Shown here piece by piece: positions 54,820 to 63,577 of a stretch of DNA of 64,000 bases. The notes under the pieces were generated by a model. The model was not told the origin of the DNA and did no database searches. It was given only the letters and a program-made list of their open reading frames with translations. The translations under genes and the position numbers were made by a program. Origin of the DNA: Thermodesulfobium sp. 4217-1 (GTDB lineage Bacteria; Thermodesulfobiota; Thermodesulfobiia; Thermodesulfobiales; Thermodesulfobiaceae); NCBI RefSeq assembly GCF_039822205.1, contig NZ_JBAGBW010000010.1, forward strand, positions 1-64,000. The letters run 5' to 3'. The number at the start of each line of letters is the position of its first letter. Position 1 is the first letter of the stretch.

Positions 54820-56068
54820 AATATTTCTCTAAACAGCAAATAAAAAAAGGCTCTAAGTTGAGACCAACCCAGTCTATTTTCGGAATTGAGTTCTCTATAA
54901 TTATATCCTGATGTATATATTTAGAAGATATAACACCATTTATAGTTCTAAAATTTTTGTTCTTTTGTAAAAATTTATCAATTTGGTTCTTTCCTTCAAA
55001 TGCTGTAAAAGTACAAACAGAATATACAACTCTGCCATTAATTTTTAAAAATTTCTTAAAAAAGTCTAAAATAGTTTCTTGTTTTTCAGACAATAACTTT
55101 ATATCATTCTCTTTTAAATGAAAAATAATATCAGGTTTGCTTCCTATTGTAGCAAGTCCGCTGCAAGGGGCATCTATTAGAATTTTATCCGAGATAGCGA
55201 AAACAGTATCATAATTATATAGAGTTGGGGTAATTAGTTCTAAATTATATTCTTCGCAAGTTTTTTTGAGAGCGCTAATTCTGTTATTTGAGATATCGAC
55301 AGAGACTATCTTTTCAGGCTTATTTGAATCAGAAGTATAATCTTTCAATATGTATTCTAAAAACACGCTCTTGCCACCGGGAGACGCTCCAACCTCGATA
55401 ATATGCTCCCCAGGTTTTGGATCAAGGATTAAAACTGATAACATAGAGCTCTCGGATATAACAAGATAGCTTTCTTTAGGTAATTTTTCCAATATCTCAG
55501 AAAAAGAATCAGTGTAATAGTAATTCTTAAAAATTTTGCCAGGATAAAGTTTATCTGAAAGAGAATTTATTATATTAGAAATCTCAATGTCCTTGGAGAG
55601 AACAAAAAAACCTGGCAATGGAATAAGTTTAAAGTTATTTAAACTTTTTATATCCAATTTTGCATCAACAACTTGATTATTTAAAAAATCTGGCAAACTT
55701 ATATCGCTATCTATACAGTCATCATTTTCGAGCGAAGTTAAGATTTTGTAAAATCTTTTCGTATAGAAATCCTTTTCAGTTATTGATCCGTATTGGCTGA
55801 AAACTATATGTCTTTCTTTATTAAGAAGTTTTAGTTCCACGATTGCCATCAACAATGCAATCACTTCACTTTTGGACAATCTTTCCTTTGACAATTTCTC
55901 AAATAATTTATAACCATTTTTTAAAACAGAATTTACAATTAGCTTAAAAAAAGCTCTATCTCTTCCATACAAATCAATATTTTTGGTAACAAGGTGAAGG
56001 TATGCACCCTGATAAATTATTCTCTTTAATATTTTAAAAGCATATAGCCTTGAATTAGTAATGCCCAA
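54812..56068 (-). CDS. rsmB: 16S rRNA m5C methyltransferase of the RsmB/Sun family
   Basis: A 418-residue protein with an N-terminal NusB-like helical domain (about 1-140) and a C-terminal Rossmann methyltransferase. Motifs include GEHIIEVGASPGGKSVFLEY, IVSVDISNNR, motif IV DAPCSGLATIG and motif VI VYSVCTF with the nucleophilic Cys. The core is quite diverged (the loop is EVGASPGGK rather than DxCAAPGGK). The start is TTG at 56068 without a strong ribosome site, directly after fmt. The rlmN-rsmB-fmt-def cluster is common. Confidence 0.87.
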   Translation of the reverse strand: MGITNSRLYAFKILKRIIYQGAYLHLVTKNIDLYGRDRAFFKLIVNSVLKNGYKLFEKLSKERLSKSEVIALLMAIVELKLLNKERHIVFSQYGSITEKDFYTKRFYKILTSLENDDCIDSDISLPDFLNNQVVDAKLDIKSLNNFKLIPLPGFFVLSKDIEISNIINSLSDKLYPGKIFKNYYYTDSFSEILEKLPKESYLVISESSMLSVLILDPKPGEHIIEVGASPGGKSVFLEYILKDYTSDSNKPEKIVSVDISNNRISALKKTCEEYNLELITPTLYNYDTVFAISDKILIDAPCSGLATIGSKPDIIFHLKENDIKLLSEKQETILDFFKKFLKINGRVVYSVCTFTAFEGKNQIDKFLQKNKNFRTINGVISSKYIHQDIIIENSIPKIDWVGLNLEPFFICCLEKYCE

Positions 56069-56071
56069 AAG

Positions 56072-56989
56072 TTATAAAAGGTCTCCAATTCTCAATCTCA
56101 AACCATTTAATAAGTCTTTACCTTTAATCCTTTTTTTCCCTGGAAATTGAACATCTACCAAAGATATTATCCCATCGCTTGTTCCGACCTTTAAAGCTTC
56201 TCCCTCCACACCCACGATTTCAAATGGCTTAGCACTGCCTTGAGATGAATATGCACTATAAACTAAAAGTTCACCCTTGCTGGAAGTTGTCCTAGCAATA
56301 GGATCTGGATTGGCCGACAAAACTTTTCTTTCTATATTTATTGCAGAATCTTCAAATGAAAACTTTGCTTCATTAAATTCTAACAATTGGGCATAAGTAG
56401 CCTCAAAATTGTCTTGAGAATATTTTTTTGAAGAATTGTTTTCTATAGAATCTAAAACTTTAATCAATAGTTTCGAGCCCTCAATTGATAGAAAGTCTAA
56501 TATCTCCTCAGTGTTTTTCTTTTCAGATATTTTAAAAGAAATCTGGTCGTATATATCTCCTGAGTCTAATTCCTTTACTACCTCATGAATTGTGACTCCA
56601 AAAAGATCTTCTCCATTTAAGATCGTTCTGGGCACAGGAGCGATACCCCTATATTTGGGTAACAAGGATGGGTGAAGGTTTATCATCTTATATTTAAAAA
56701 GATCAATAACTCTCAAGGGTATGATCTCTCCAAAAAAGGCAACGACTCCTATTTCTGGTTTCAAGGATGAATAAAAATCTAAAAAGTCAGGGTCTTTAGT
56801 TTTTCCACTATATAAGGGTATATTGTTCTCTCTGGCAAATATCTCAACTGGAGAAGGTTTAAGAACCTTTTTCCTTCCATAGCAGGATGGCTTTTTGGTC
56901 ACTATACCTAAAACATTATGCTTTGATTGAGTCAATACTTTTAGCACATTGACAGAGTAAACGGGGGTTCCAAGAAAAATCAAGTTCAA
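56072..56989 (-). CDS. fmt: methionyl-tRNA formyltransferase
   Basis: A 305-residue enzyme that formylates initiator tRNA. It has LIFLGTPVYSVNVL, GVVAFFGEIIP, the formyl-THF site NLHPSLLPKYRGIAPVPRTILNGE, and VTIHEVVKELDSGDIYDQ, then an OB-fold-like C-terminus. The start is TTG at 56989 with AGGAGG nine bases before. It follows def by 34 bases. Confidence 0.95.
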   Translation of the reverse strand: MNLIFLGTPVYSVNVLKVLTQSKHNVLGIVTKKPSCYGRKKVLKPSPVEIFARENNIPLYSGKTKDPDFLDFYSSLKPEIGVVAFFGEIIPLRVIDLFKYKMINLHPSLLPKYRGIAPVPRTILNGEDLFGVTIHEVVKELDSGDIYDQISFKISEKKNTEEILDFLSIEGSKLLIKVLDSIENNSSKKYSQDNFEATYAQLLEFNEAKFSFEDSAINIERKVLSANPDPIARTTSSKGELLVYSAYSSQGSAKPFEIVGVEGEALKVGTSDGIISLVDVQFPGKKRIKGKDLLNGLRLRIGDLL

Positions 56990-57023
56990 AAAGCATTTCC
57001 TCCTAAATTAATATATAAAAATT

Positions 57024-57518
57024 TTATTTTTCAAGTTTTTCTTTTTGTTTTTTGGATCTATCCTCAGCCGTTTCCAGATATTCAGCTTTATCTATAAAAA
57101 GACTGCCATTTAGATGATCGAATTCGTGCTGTATGACTCTTGCTTCATAGCCTTCTTTATTTAGAAGAATTGTTTCTCCATATAAATCTTGGGCTTGAAC
57201 GATTATTTTAAAAGCCCTTTCTACGGGCCCGAAAACTCCAGGTACGCTTAAGCAACCTTCAGTGTCAACTTCTGAACCAACCTTTTCAATAATTTCGGGA
57301 TTAACAACTACCTGCAAATTATCATCAATTTTGTAAATAAAAAATCTGCTAAGTTCACCTACCTGAGGCGCCGCCAGCCCTACTCCATTGTTTGAGATCA
57401 TTATGTGTGCCATTTCTTCAACAAGAAATTCAAGATCTTTATCAAACTTTAACACTGGAAGGCTTCGCATCTTCAATAGTGAATTTGGATGTGTTAATAT
57501 CTTTCTCTTATAAATCAA
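57024..57518 (-). CDS. def: peptide deformylase
   Basis: A 164-residue metalloprotease that removes N-formyl groups. The three motifs are NGVGLAAPQVG, EGCLSVPG (metal ligand Cys-89) and QHEFDHLNG (His-131, Glu-132, His-135). The start is TTG at 57518 with GAGGAG about ten bases away. It forms a unit with fmt. Confidence 0.97.
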   Translation of the reverse strand: MIYKRKILTHPNSLLKMRSLPVLKFDKDLEFLVEEMAHIMISNNGVGLAAPQVGELSRFFIYKIDDNLQVVVNPEIIEKVGSEVDTEGCLSVPGVFGPVERAFKIIVQAQDLYGETILLNKEGYEARVIQHEFDHLNGSLFIDKAEYLETAEDRSKKQKEKLEK

Positions 57519-57610
57519 TTAAAACTATCTCCTCTCAATTTATATATCTTATTTTAACATGTGTATAATAATAAAAATGCTTAGGAATGTTTAAATAAAA
57601 TATAAAAATT

Positions 57611-58549
57611 TTATCCCAAATCGTCTGGATATGGGTTTAAAATAGTTTGTTCCAAGATATACTTGTCTTCGAATCTATAAGACCAAATTTTTAAGATTTC
57701 AATTAGAGTTTTTAAATCTACAATATTATTAAAATACTTTTCAGTTAAAGAAATAAAGTAATTTCTTTCATTTGGATTTAATTTATCTGAAAAATATCCA
57801 AAAATATGCTGTAATACATTTAAATACTTCCCCTTGCTAGTTCTACTAGCCAGAGAGCTTACAAATAGATCAAAATAAGTTTTTTTAGTCTCTTCAAAAT
57901 CGCTATCCTTTTGATATTTGGCTATTAAAGATCCCATTGCTTTTAATTTCTGCTGATTGAACGCCATTAATAAATATTTATTCTCTCTGTGAAATTCCAT
58001 TAATCCTTTAATATTGTTAATTTTAAGCATCGACTCTCTAAGGTTTGCGATAGAGAATATTCTTATTATATAATTTTGTTTAATATTTACATTTTTCAGT
58101 CTGCCTTCATCTTCTGTAGGAAAATTAGGGAATTTTTTTATAACTTCGGCCCCAAACATCCCTCTCCCCTTCGCGTGATAGACTTTTGCCTCTTTATCCT
58201 TGTATACCAGTGCATTGCCTATTGCGCAGGAGGGAGACTTTCCCTTAAGGAGGAAGCCATCGAAACCGCTCAAAGAAGTCAAAAAATTATTTGAAAAAGA
58301 GCGCATTTCATCAGTTAAATCTCTATTTTTGGATGTTTGGTACAGCCTAAAGTCGTCGTCTGACTTGTACACTATAATTCTATCCCTAGGGACGCCAAGA
58401 TTTATTGATAACTCAGGACAAATCGTAATAAATTCGCAGTAATTTTTAAGCTTGATAACAAAATCATCTTTAACAAATAATCCATTATAGCGAACTGGCT
58501 GCAAATCTAAACAGGCACTGACTACAATCTTTGGCTTTGCAATATTCAT
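57611..58549 (-). CDS. DUF523-DUF1722 (YbgA-like) fusion protein
   Basis: A 312-residue fusion. The DUF523 part (1-150) has VSACLDLQPVRYNG, CPELSINLGVPRDRI and GKSPSCAIG, with several cysteines that could bind a cluster or metal. The DUF1722 part (190-310) has MEFHRENKYLLMAFNQQKLKAMG and TSKGKYLNVLQHIFGYFS. E. coli ybgA (DUF1722) is the operon partner of phrB, and here a photolyase lies two genes upstream on the same strand. The function is unknown; a part in light or UV response is inference. Confidence 0.87.
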   Translation of the reverse strand: MNIAKPKIVVSACLDLQPVRYNGLFVKDDFVIKLKNYCEFITICPELSINLGVPRDRIIVYKSDDDFRLYQTSKNRDLTDEMRSFSNNFLTSLSGFDGFLLKGKSPSCAIGNALVYKDKEAKVYHAKGRGMFGAEVIKKFPNFPTEDEGRLKNVNIKQNYIIRIFSIANLRESMLKINNIKGLMEFHRENKYLLMAFNQQKLKAMGSLIAKYQKDSDFEETKKTYFDLFVSSLASRTSKGKYLNVLQHIFGYFSDKLNPNERNYFISLTEKYFNNIVDLKTLIEILKIWSYRFEDKYILEQTILNPYPDDLG

Positions 58550-58598
58550 AGTTTACCTACCTCAAATTCTTAATTTTCAATATAATTAAAATTATATC

Positions 58599-59804
58599 TT
58601 ACTTATTTTTAACTCCCCATACCGCAAAAACAGGATCTGAAAATTCCTCTCTGAAAAAATATTTATCACCTTCAGGACGAGGATACCCCCTTATAGACAA
58701 GGTGTTAATATTTCCAAACCCAGACTGTATAAAATACTCCAAAACCATACCAACTCTTTCAAATTCGTGCAAATCCTGCCATATCTTAATAGCCTTTGGG
58801 GCAAACCATCTGTTTGAAATGGTAACAATAAAAACTCCACCAGGTCTTAATATCCTAAGAATCTCATTAAATATTTTAAAGGGATTATTTAAGTATTCAA
58901 TTGAAACGGTACATACAACCGAATCAAAGGAGCTATCCTCATATGGCAGTATAGAATTAGAATTTAGATCCTGCAATGTCCAATCATCTAAAGCTTTGTT
59001 TTCTGATAATTCCTTTTCGTTTAATCCAAGACCACTGACTCTATTGAACTTAACATTTTTAGGAAGATGAGAATCCCAGCTACACATAAAATCAAGAATA
59101 TCAGTATTTGGTTTCAGTAATGAGCCATAAATTGAAGAAATATGTTCTATAGCAGTAAGGTCAATATGATTTACAAATCTTGGAGACGAATAAAAAACTA
59201 AATCGTCATTTTCATCTGCCCTTTCAAGCGATTCACCAGAAAAGAAATCGGTTGGAGTGTTGTTCCACCTTGCTTGTATCCCTGCGTCAAATGCAACTTT
59301 GTCAAACCAATCAATGCACTTACCGCCAATCTCAGGGTTTTTCGGTCTTAGATCGATAAAGTTGGCCCTTGCGACAAAATCATACCTTGAAAAGGGGTGA
59401 TTAAAGTCAACTAAAATTTTGTCATTCTCTATCCCTACTAACCTAAAAGGTTCAAAATTATCTTTAAATATATTTGAAACTCCATCAATAATTCCTTTTG
59501 GATAAAATCTACCAATTTTTGGCTCAATTATTCTATCTTTTATAAACTTTTTATTGAACTGAGAATAATTTATAAAAAAAGTTTTTTTTGGATCATATCT
59601 TTCAATATATTCTCCTTGCAAATACTCTCCTTCTATCAGAGATCCTACATCAGAATTTATAAATTTTTCATAAAATTCTTTAGGGAAAATATCCCTCCAA
59701 AGGTTTAACTTAGAAATATAATATCTATCTTCATGTAAGATATTATATGCTTCCCATCTAAGAGAAAGCTCAACAACTGCGTTAAATGAAGAAATATCTA
59801 TCAT
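58599..59804 (-). CDS. SAM-dependent methyltransferase with an FKBP/SlyD-like N-terminal segment
   Basis: A 401-residue protein. Residues about 95-155 contain VGIENDKILVDFNHPFSRYDF, close to the VDFNHPLAGKxLxF core of SlyD-like FKBPs, with the AG-K replaced. Residues about 230-345 are a class-I methyltransferase with a family-specific loop ILDFMCSWDSHLP (no GxGxG), SVVCTVSIEYLNNP and EILRILRPGGVFIVTIS. The substrate is unknown. It lies between photolyase and the DUF523/1722 gene, 65 bases after the former. The ATG has GGAGGC upstream. Confidence 0.72.
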   Translation of the reverse strand: MIDISSFNAVVELSLRWEAYNILHEDRYYISKLNLWRDIFPKEFYEKFINSDVGSLIEGEYLQGEYIERYDPKKTFFINYSQFNKKFIKDRIIEPKIGRFYPKGIIDGVSNIFKDNFEPFRLVGIENDKILVDFNHPFSRYDFVARANFIDLRPKNPEIGGKCIDWFDKVAFDAGIQARWNNTPTDFFSGESLERADENDDLVFYSSPRFVNHIDLTAIEHISSIYGSLLKPNTDILDFMCSWDSHLPKNVKFNRVSGLGLNEKELSENKALDDWTLQDLNSNSILPYEDSSFDSVVCTVSIEYLNNPFKIFNEILRILRPGGVFIVTISNRWFAPKAIKIWQDLHEFERVGMVLEYFIQSGFGNINTLSIRGYPRPEGDKYFFREEFSDPVFAVWGVKNK

Positions 59805-59869
59805 AGCAGCCTCCAGAAAAGTATTAAGTATTTAATTTAGATACCTAATAAATATTATAGTATCTATTC

Positions 59870-61201
59870 TCAGTTTTTTATATATTTATTTAAATCAAAC
59901 TTTCTAATTAAAGAGCCCTGTGACATCCACCTAACCTTGCCAAATATTTTTCTCTCCTTAAAGGCCCTATCGTGTAAGCCAAAACACCAGAGTATGCCCA
60001 CATAACTATTTGGATCTCTGCCATCAAGAGCGTATTTGTTATTTAGATAAATCATAGCGTCATAGGCATCCTCAATATTCTTAGACCATTCAATTATCTT
60101 TTTGCCCCAATACATTCTCATATAGTTATGAATTTTGCCTCTTTTTTTCAATTCTCGCTGAGATGCGTTCCAGATCTCATCATGGGTCTTGCTGTCTTCA
60201 AACTCTTCTAATGAATAAACATATTCTCTTTTATCATCCTCGTGTTCATCAAAAGTCTTAATGGCCCAAGAAGGCAATAAGTTTTCTAAATTATTTAGAT
60301 CATTTGAATAATAAGTGAAGTTGTGAGACAGTTCTCTTCTAACTACCAATTCCTCTTGAAACGAATAATAGTTTTCAGGATTTCCTTCCACCTTTTCTAA
60401 TTCATTTAAAATCTCAATTGGGCTAATATTCCCAAAGTGCAAGTATGGGCTAAGGTTGCTCTCAATGTCTTTATTCGGGTCGCTCCTACAGTCTTTGTAG
60501 TATTTAAGCTTGTTCCCAATAAAGTCATCAAGGTTTTTTTTAGCTTCTTTGTAGCCACCTACATATGGCGCAGGCGAAACAAAAATTAAATTTTGTCTGA
60601 TTAATTCGTTCTCAATGTTATCTAAATCAATCTCGATCTTTGGATGTAAAAAAGCACCATTATATTTAACCTCTTCGAAATCATGTCTATGTTCTTCAAG
60701 ATGTTTTAGAATTTTTGGTCTAATAGTATATGCTGCGTATTCTCTTTTTGGACTAGCCAGATTTACTGGCAAGACTAGATTGGTATCAACCTGATAAACT
60801 GTAATCTTATTTTCATCATAAATAGCATTTTTAATGTTTATCAAATTCGGCAGATAAGATTTATCGGTAACCATCATTTTTGCATTATCAATATAAGGCC
60901 TCAAAATGTCTTGAAACCTTCCAACTACTATGTCTATTCCAATTTGTTGTGATATCAGTTCGTCAGAAACGTCTTTTAGCCCTTCAAGAAAAAATTTGAA
61001 ACTTCTAAAATTTCCCTCAGGATAAGAAAAATCTATCACAACCAAGACCATTAGCGGAAGAGATTGTTCATTTGATAAATATTTAGCATATTCAAGACTG
61101 TGATTATACGTTGTCCTAAAAGCTCCCTGCATCCAATACAAAATATACTTGCCAGGTTTATCAAAAGCCTGAACTTCTTCTACTCTTCTATCAAACTTCA
61201 T
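59870..61201 (-). CDS. phr: class II CPD photolyase
   Basis: A 443-residue light-driven DNA repair flavoprotein that splits cyclobutane pyrimidine dimers. Class II character is clear: YILYWMQGAFRTTYNHSLEYA at the N-terminus and, at the C-terminus, WNASQRELKKRGKIHNYMRMYWGKKIIEWS (FAD and electron-transfer region), NKYALDGRDPNSYVGILWCFGLHDR. The ATG is preceded by GGGGG. It leads a probable operon with the methyltransferase and the DUF523/1722 gene. Photolyase is unusual for a strict anaerobe of dark habitats. Confidence 0.92.
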   Translation of the reverse strand: MKFDRRVEEVQAFDKPGKYILYWMQGAFRTTYNHSLEYAKYLSNEQSLPLMVLVVIDFSYPEGNFRSFKFFLEGLKDVSDELISQQIGIDIVVGRFQDILRPYIDNAKMMVTDKSYLPNLINIKNAIYDENKITVYQVDTNLVLPVNLASPKREYAAYTIRPKILKHLEEHRHDFEEVKYNGAFLHPKIEIDLDNIENELIRQNLIFVSPAPYVGGYKEAKKNLDDFIGNKLKYYKDCRSDPNKDIESNLSPYLHFGNISPIEILNELEKVEGNPENYYSFQEELVVRRELSHNFTYYSNDLNNLENLLPSWAIKTFDEHEDDKREYVYSLEEFEDSKTHDEIWNASQRELKKRGKIHNYMRMYWGKKIIEWSKNIEDAYDAMIYLNNKYALDGRDPNSYVGILWCFGLHDRAFKERKIFGKVRWMSQGSLIRKFDLNKYIKN

Positions 61202-61222
61202 AAAGCCCCCGATCTGAAAAGT

Positions 61223-61256
61223 TATAATTCAATTATAATAAAATATATTTTATAAT
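61223..61256. promoter_or_regulatory. divergent promoter region between phr and the DUF996 gene
   Basis: The 82-base gap contains three plus-strand TATAAT hexamers (61223-61228, 61234-61239, 61251-61256) and one minus-strand TATAAT (61237-61232). These could serve the two divergent genes. Clear -35 boxes are not seen, so the exact start sites are open. Confidence 0.35.
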
Positions 61257-61283
61257 CTTTTATAAAATTTTAAGGAGTAAAAA

Positions 61284-61847
61284 ATGTTAAATTTCTCAAA
61301 AGAAAAGATTCTTGGTGGAGTAGGCTCTGGTTTAATCGCGTTTACTTTAATTCCTGGTATAGGTCATATATTTTTCATAATCGGTGTAATAATGTTTGTT
61401 ATATCTATATACAACATATCTAAACTCTTGAAAGAGAGCGATATCTATTCAAATATTGTAAAATCTTTTTTAATAGGAATTGTAGGGACTGCTATTTCTC
61501 TTTTTCTTGGGCTATACACATTCGTCTCGGTATTTTCGGGACATTGGAATTTTGGAGCAAATATATTTTTAAGCCTTATAATTTTTTATTCATTTATAAT
61601 CGCCTCTGCTGTTTTTTTTCGAAAGAGCTTAATTTTAATTACTTCATTTACAGACAATGAACTTTTCAAAACATCGGGAGACGTAATGTTCTGGGGTGCA
61701 ATATTGACAATTTTTGCTATAGGATTTATTGGAATGTTTATATCATGGATTCTATTAGCTATTGCTTTTTTTACTATGCCAGACTCTATCAAGACTCCAA
61801 AATCCGAAAATTCAGTATTTGATTCAGATTATTATAGAGTTAGTTAA
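61284..61847 (+). CDS. DUF996-like membrane protein
   Basis: A 187-residue protein with five or six hydrophobic segments. The N-terminus KEKILGGVGSGLIAFTLIPGIG is the recognisable DUF996 opening, followed by SIYNISKLLKESDIYSNIVKS and FISWILLAIAFFTMP. AAGGAG lies about five to six bases before the ATG. The function of the family is unknown. It is divergent from phr. Confidence 0.7.
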   Translation: MLNFSKEKILGGVGSGLIAFTLIPGIGHIFFIIGVIMFVISIYNISKLLKESDIYSNIVKSFLIGIVGTAISLFLGLYTFVSVFSGHWNFGANIFLSLIIFYSFIIASAVFFRKSLILITSFTDNELFKTSGDVMFWGAILTIFAIGFIGMFISWILLAIAFFTMPDSIKTPKSENSVFDSDYYRVS

Positions 61848-61905
61848 AATTTAATAATTAAAATATTATTAAAATACAATTAATATTTAAAACACTATTT
61901 TCTAA

Positions 61906-61951
61906 TATGAAATTAAATTAATTTTAATTGGATTCTAATTCAAATTTCATA
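61906..61951. repeat. inverted repeat upstream of the MFS exporter gene
   Basis: A perfect 9-bp inverted repeat, TATGAAATT (61906-61914) and AATTTCATA (61943-61951), with a 28-base spacer, lies 55 bases before the exporter ATG. It could be a weak hairpin after the DUF996 gene or an operator. In such AT-rich DNA chance is a real alternative. Confidence 0.3.
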
Positions 61952-62006
61952 AATTAAGCATAGTTTAGTTTTAAGGTAATTTAAATAAAACAAAGGGGAC
62001 AGGTTT

Positions 62007-63506
62007 ATGACGAAAAAAATGGTGTTTCCTCATCCTTACTTCTCTTCAAATCCAAAATGGAAATGGTTTATCCTCTTAACTGTTCTAATCGGAGCCACAA
62101 TGTCTGCATTAGACGTAAGCATTGTAAACGTAGCTACTCCAACAATTGAAAATAGATTCCAAGTACCAATGTCAATGATTGAATGGGTTGTAATGGGATA
62201 TATGTTAACCCTAACGGTTTTTCTACCATTTTTTGGAAGACTTGCCGATATGTTCGGAAGAACCAAGATGTATAACATAGGATTTATCATATTTACAATA
62301 GGTTCAGCTCTTTGTGGAATTTCACCAAATGCGTATTTTTTGATATTCTCTCGGGTATTTCAGGCAGTAGGTGCTGGCATGCTCCAGGCAAACTCAGTAG
62401 CTATCATAACACAGTCATTTCCAAAGAATGAGTTAGGCAGAGCCATAGGAATACAAGGTGCAGTTCAGGCAATAGCAATGTCTATAGGTCCGTTTATCAG
62501 CGGTATACTTATCTCTCTTTTAAATTGGAGGCTGATATTTTACATTAATGTACCAATAGGCATTATTGGCACATTAATGGCACTATTTATCTTGCCAGCC
62601 AGCAAACCCAGCTTAAAGAAGAACCACAAAATTGACTTTCTCGGGGTTATTTTGTGCGCTACGGGGTTGGGATTTCTTGTGTTGGCAATAGATCAGGGAA
62701 CGAAAATAGGCTGGACATCACCATTTATTATATTTTGCTTTTTAGCTTTCCTTATAATACTGCCTTTGTTTATATTAAGGGAATTGAAAACTGCTAATCC
62801 CATGTTAGACTTAAGAATTTTTAAAAATTGGGATTTTTCTACTGGAAACATTACAGGCTTTTTATCATATTATGTGCTTTTTGCAGTTCTGTTCTTGATG
62901 CCATTTTATCTAGAAGACATAATGCACTACGATGCAGAAATCGTAGGATCTATATTGACACCTATACCGCTTGCCATGGCTTTGATAGCTCCATTCGCAG
63001 GAGCCATATCTGATAAAATTGGTTCAAGATTTATGACTACTCTGGGAATGATCATTTGTGCAGTAGCTGTATTTCTTCTATCTTTTTTAAACGACATTAT
63101 AAATATTTATTTTCTCACGTTAATATTTATAATACTTGGTTTAGGAATGGGCATTTTCACTCCACCCAACAACAGTGCAATAATGCTTTCGGCTCCAGAA
63201 GATAAGCTTGGCGTTGCAGGTGGCGTGTTAAACATGATGAGAGCACTTGGTCTTATATTCGGAGTAGACATATCAAGTATGATATTTACATCATTAAAAC
63301 TAAATACTCTTGCACAACACGGGTATCTTATTGAATCAAAAGCTCCGTTTACAATTTATAGAATAGCATTTATGAACGGTTTCTCATTTGTAATGATCAG
63401 TCTCTTAGTAATGTGTGTAATTGCTGTAGTTATTTCCTTCACAAAGAAAAGTATAAAGAGAAAAGAAGGGGTTGAAGAGAGCTTTGAAAGCATAGATCTA
63501 CTGTAG
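62007..63506 (+). CDS. DHA2-family (EmrB/QacA-type) MFS efflux transporter
   Basis: A 499-residue, 14-helix drug:H+ antiporter of the inner membrane. Landmarks are TMSALDVSIVNVATPTIE in helix 1 (motif D1 with the acidic residue), WVVMGYMLTLTVFLPFFGRLADMFGRTKMY (motif A), AVGAGMLQANSVAIITQSFP and IGIQGAVQAIAMSIGPFISGIL (antiporter motif C). Substrates are unknown. GGGGACAGG precedes the ATG. No fusion-protein or outer-membrane partner gene is adjacent. A strong hairpin follows at 63509-63550. Confidence 0.92.
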   Translation: MTKKMVFPHPYFSSNPKWKWFILLTVLIGATMSALDVSIVNVATPTIENRFQVPMSMIEWVVMGYMLTLTVFLPFFGRLADMFGRTKMYNIGFIIFTIGSALCGISPNAYFLIFSRVFQAVGAGMLQANSVAIITQSFPKNELGRAIGIQGAVQAIAMSIGPFISGILISLLNWRLIFYINVPIGIIGTLMALFILPASKPSLKKNHKIDFLGVILCATGLGFLVLAIDQGTKIGWTSPFIIFCFLAFLIILPLFILRELKTANPMLDLRIFKNWDFSTGNITGFLSYYVLFAVLFLMPFYLEDIMHYDAEIVGSILTPIPLAMALIAPFAGAISDKIGSRFMTTLGMIICAVAVFLLSFLNDIINIYFLTLIFIILGLGMGIFTPPNNSAIMLSAPEDKLGVAGGVLNMMRALGLIFGVDISSMIFTSLKLNTLAQHGYLIESKAPFTIYRIAFMNGFSFVMISLLVMCVIAVVISFTKKSIKRKEGVEESFESIDLL

Positions 63507-63508
63507 AA

Positions 63509-63550
63509 ATTCTTAGGGTCGCATTTTTCTTTTAATGCGACCCTAAGAAT
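63509..63550. terminator. 17-bp perfect hairpin between convergent genes
   Basis: ATTCTTAGGGTCGCATT (63509-63525) pairs fully with 63534-63550 around an 8-base T-rich loop. It lies two bases after the exporter stop and 27 bases beyond the fhs stop on the other strand, as expected for a bidirectional terminator. Neither side is followed by a long T tract, so it may act partly as a 3' stabiliser. Confidence 0.7.
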
Positions 63551-63577
63551 AATAAAAAATTTACAATCTAAAAACGA

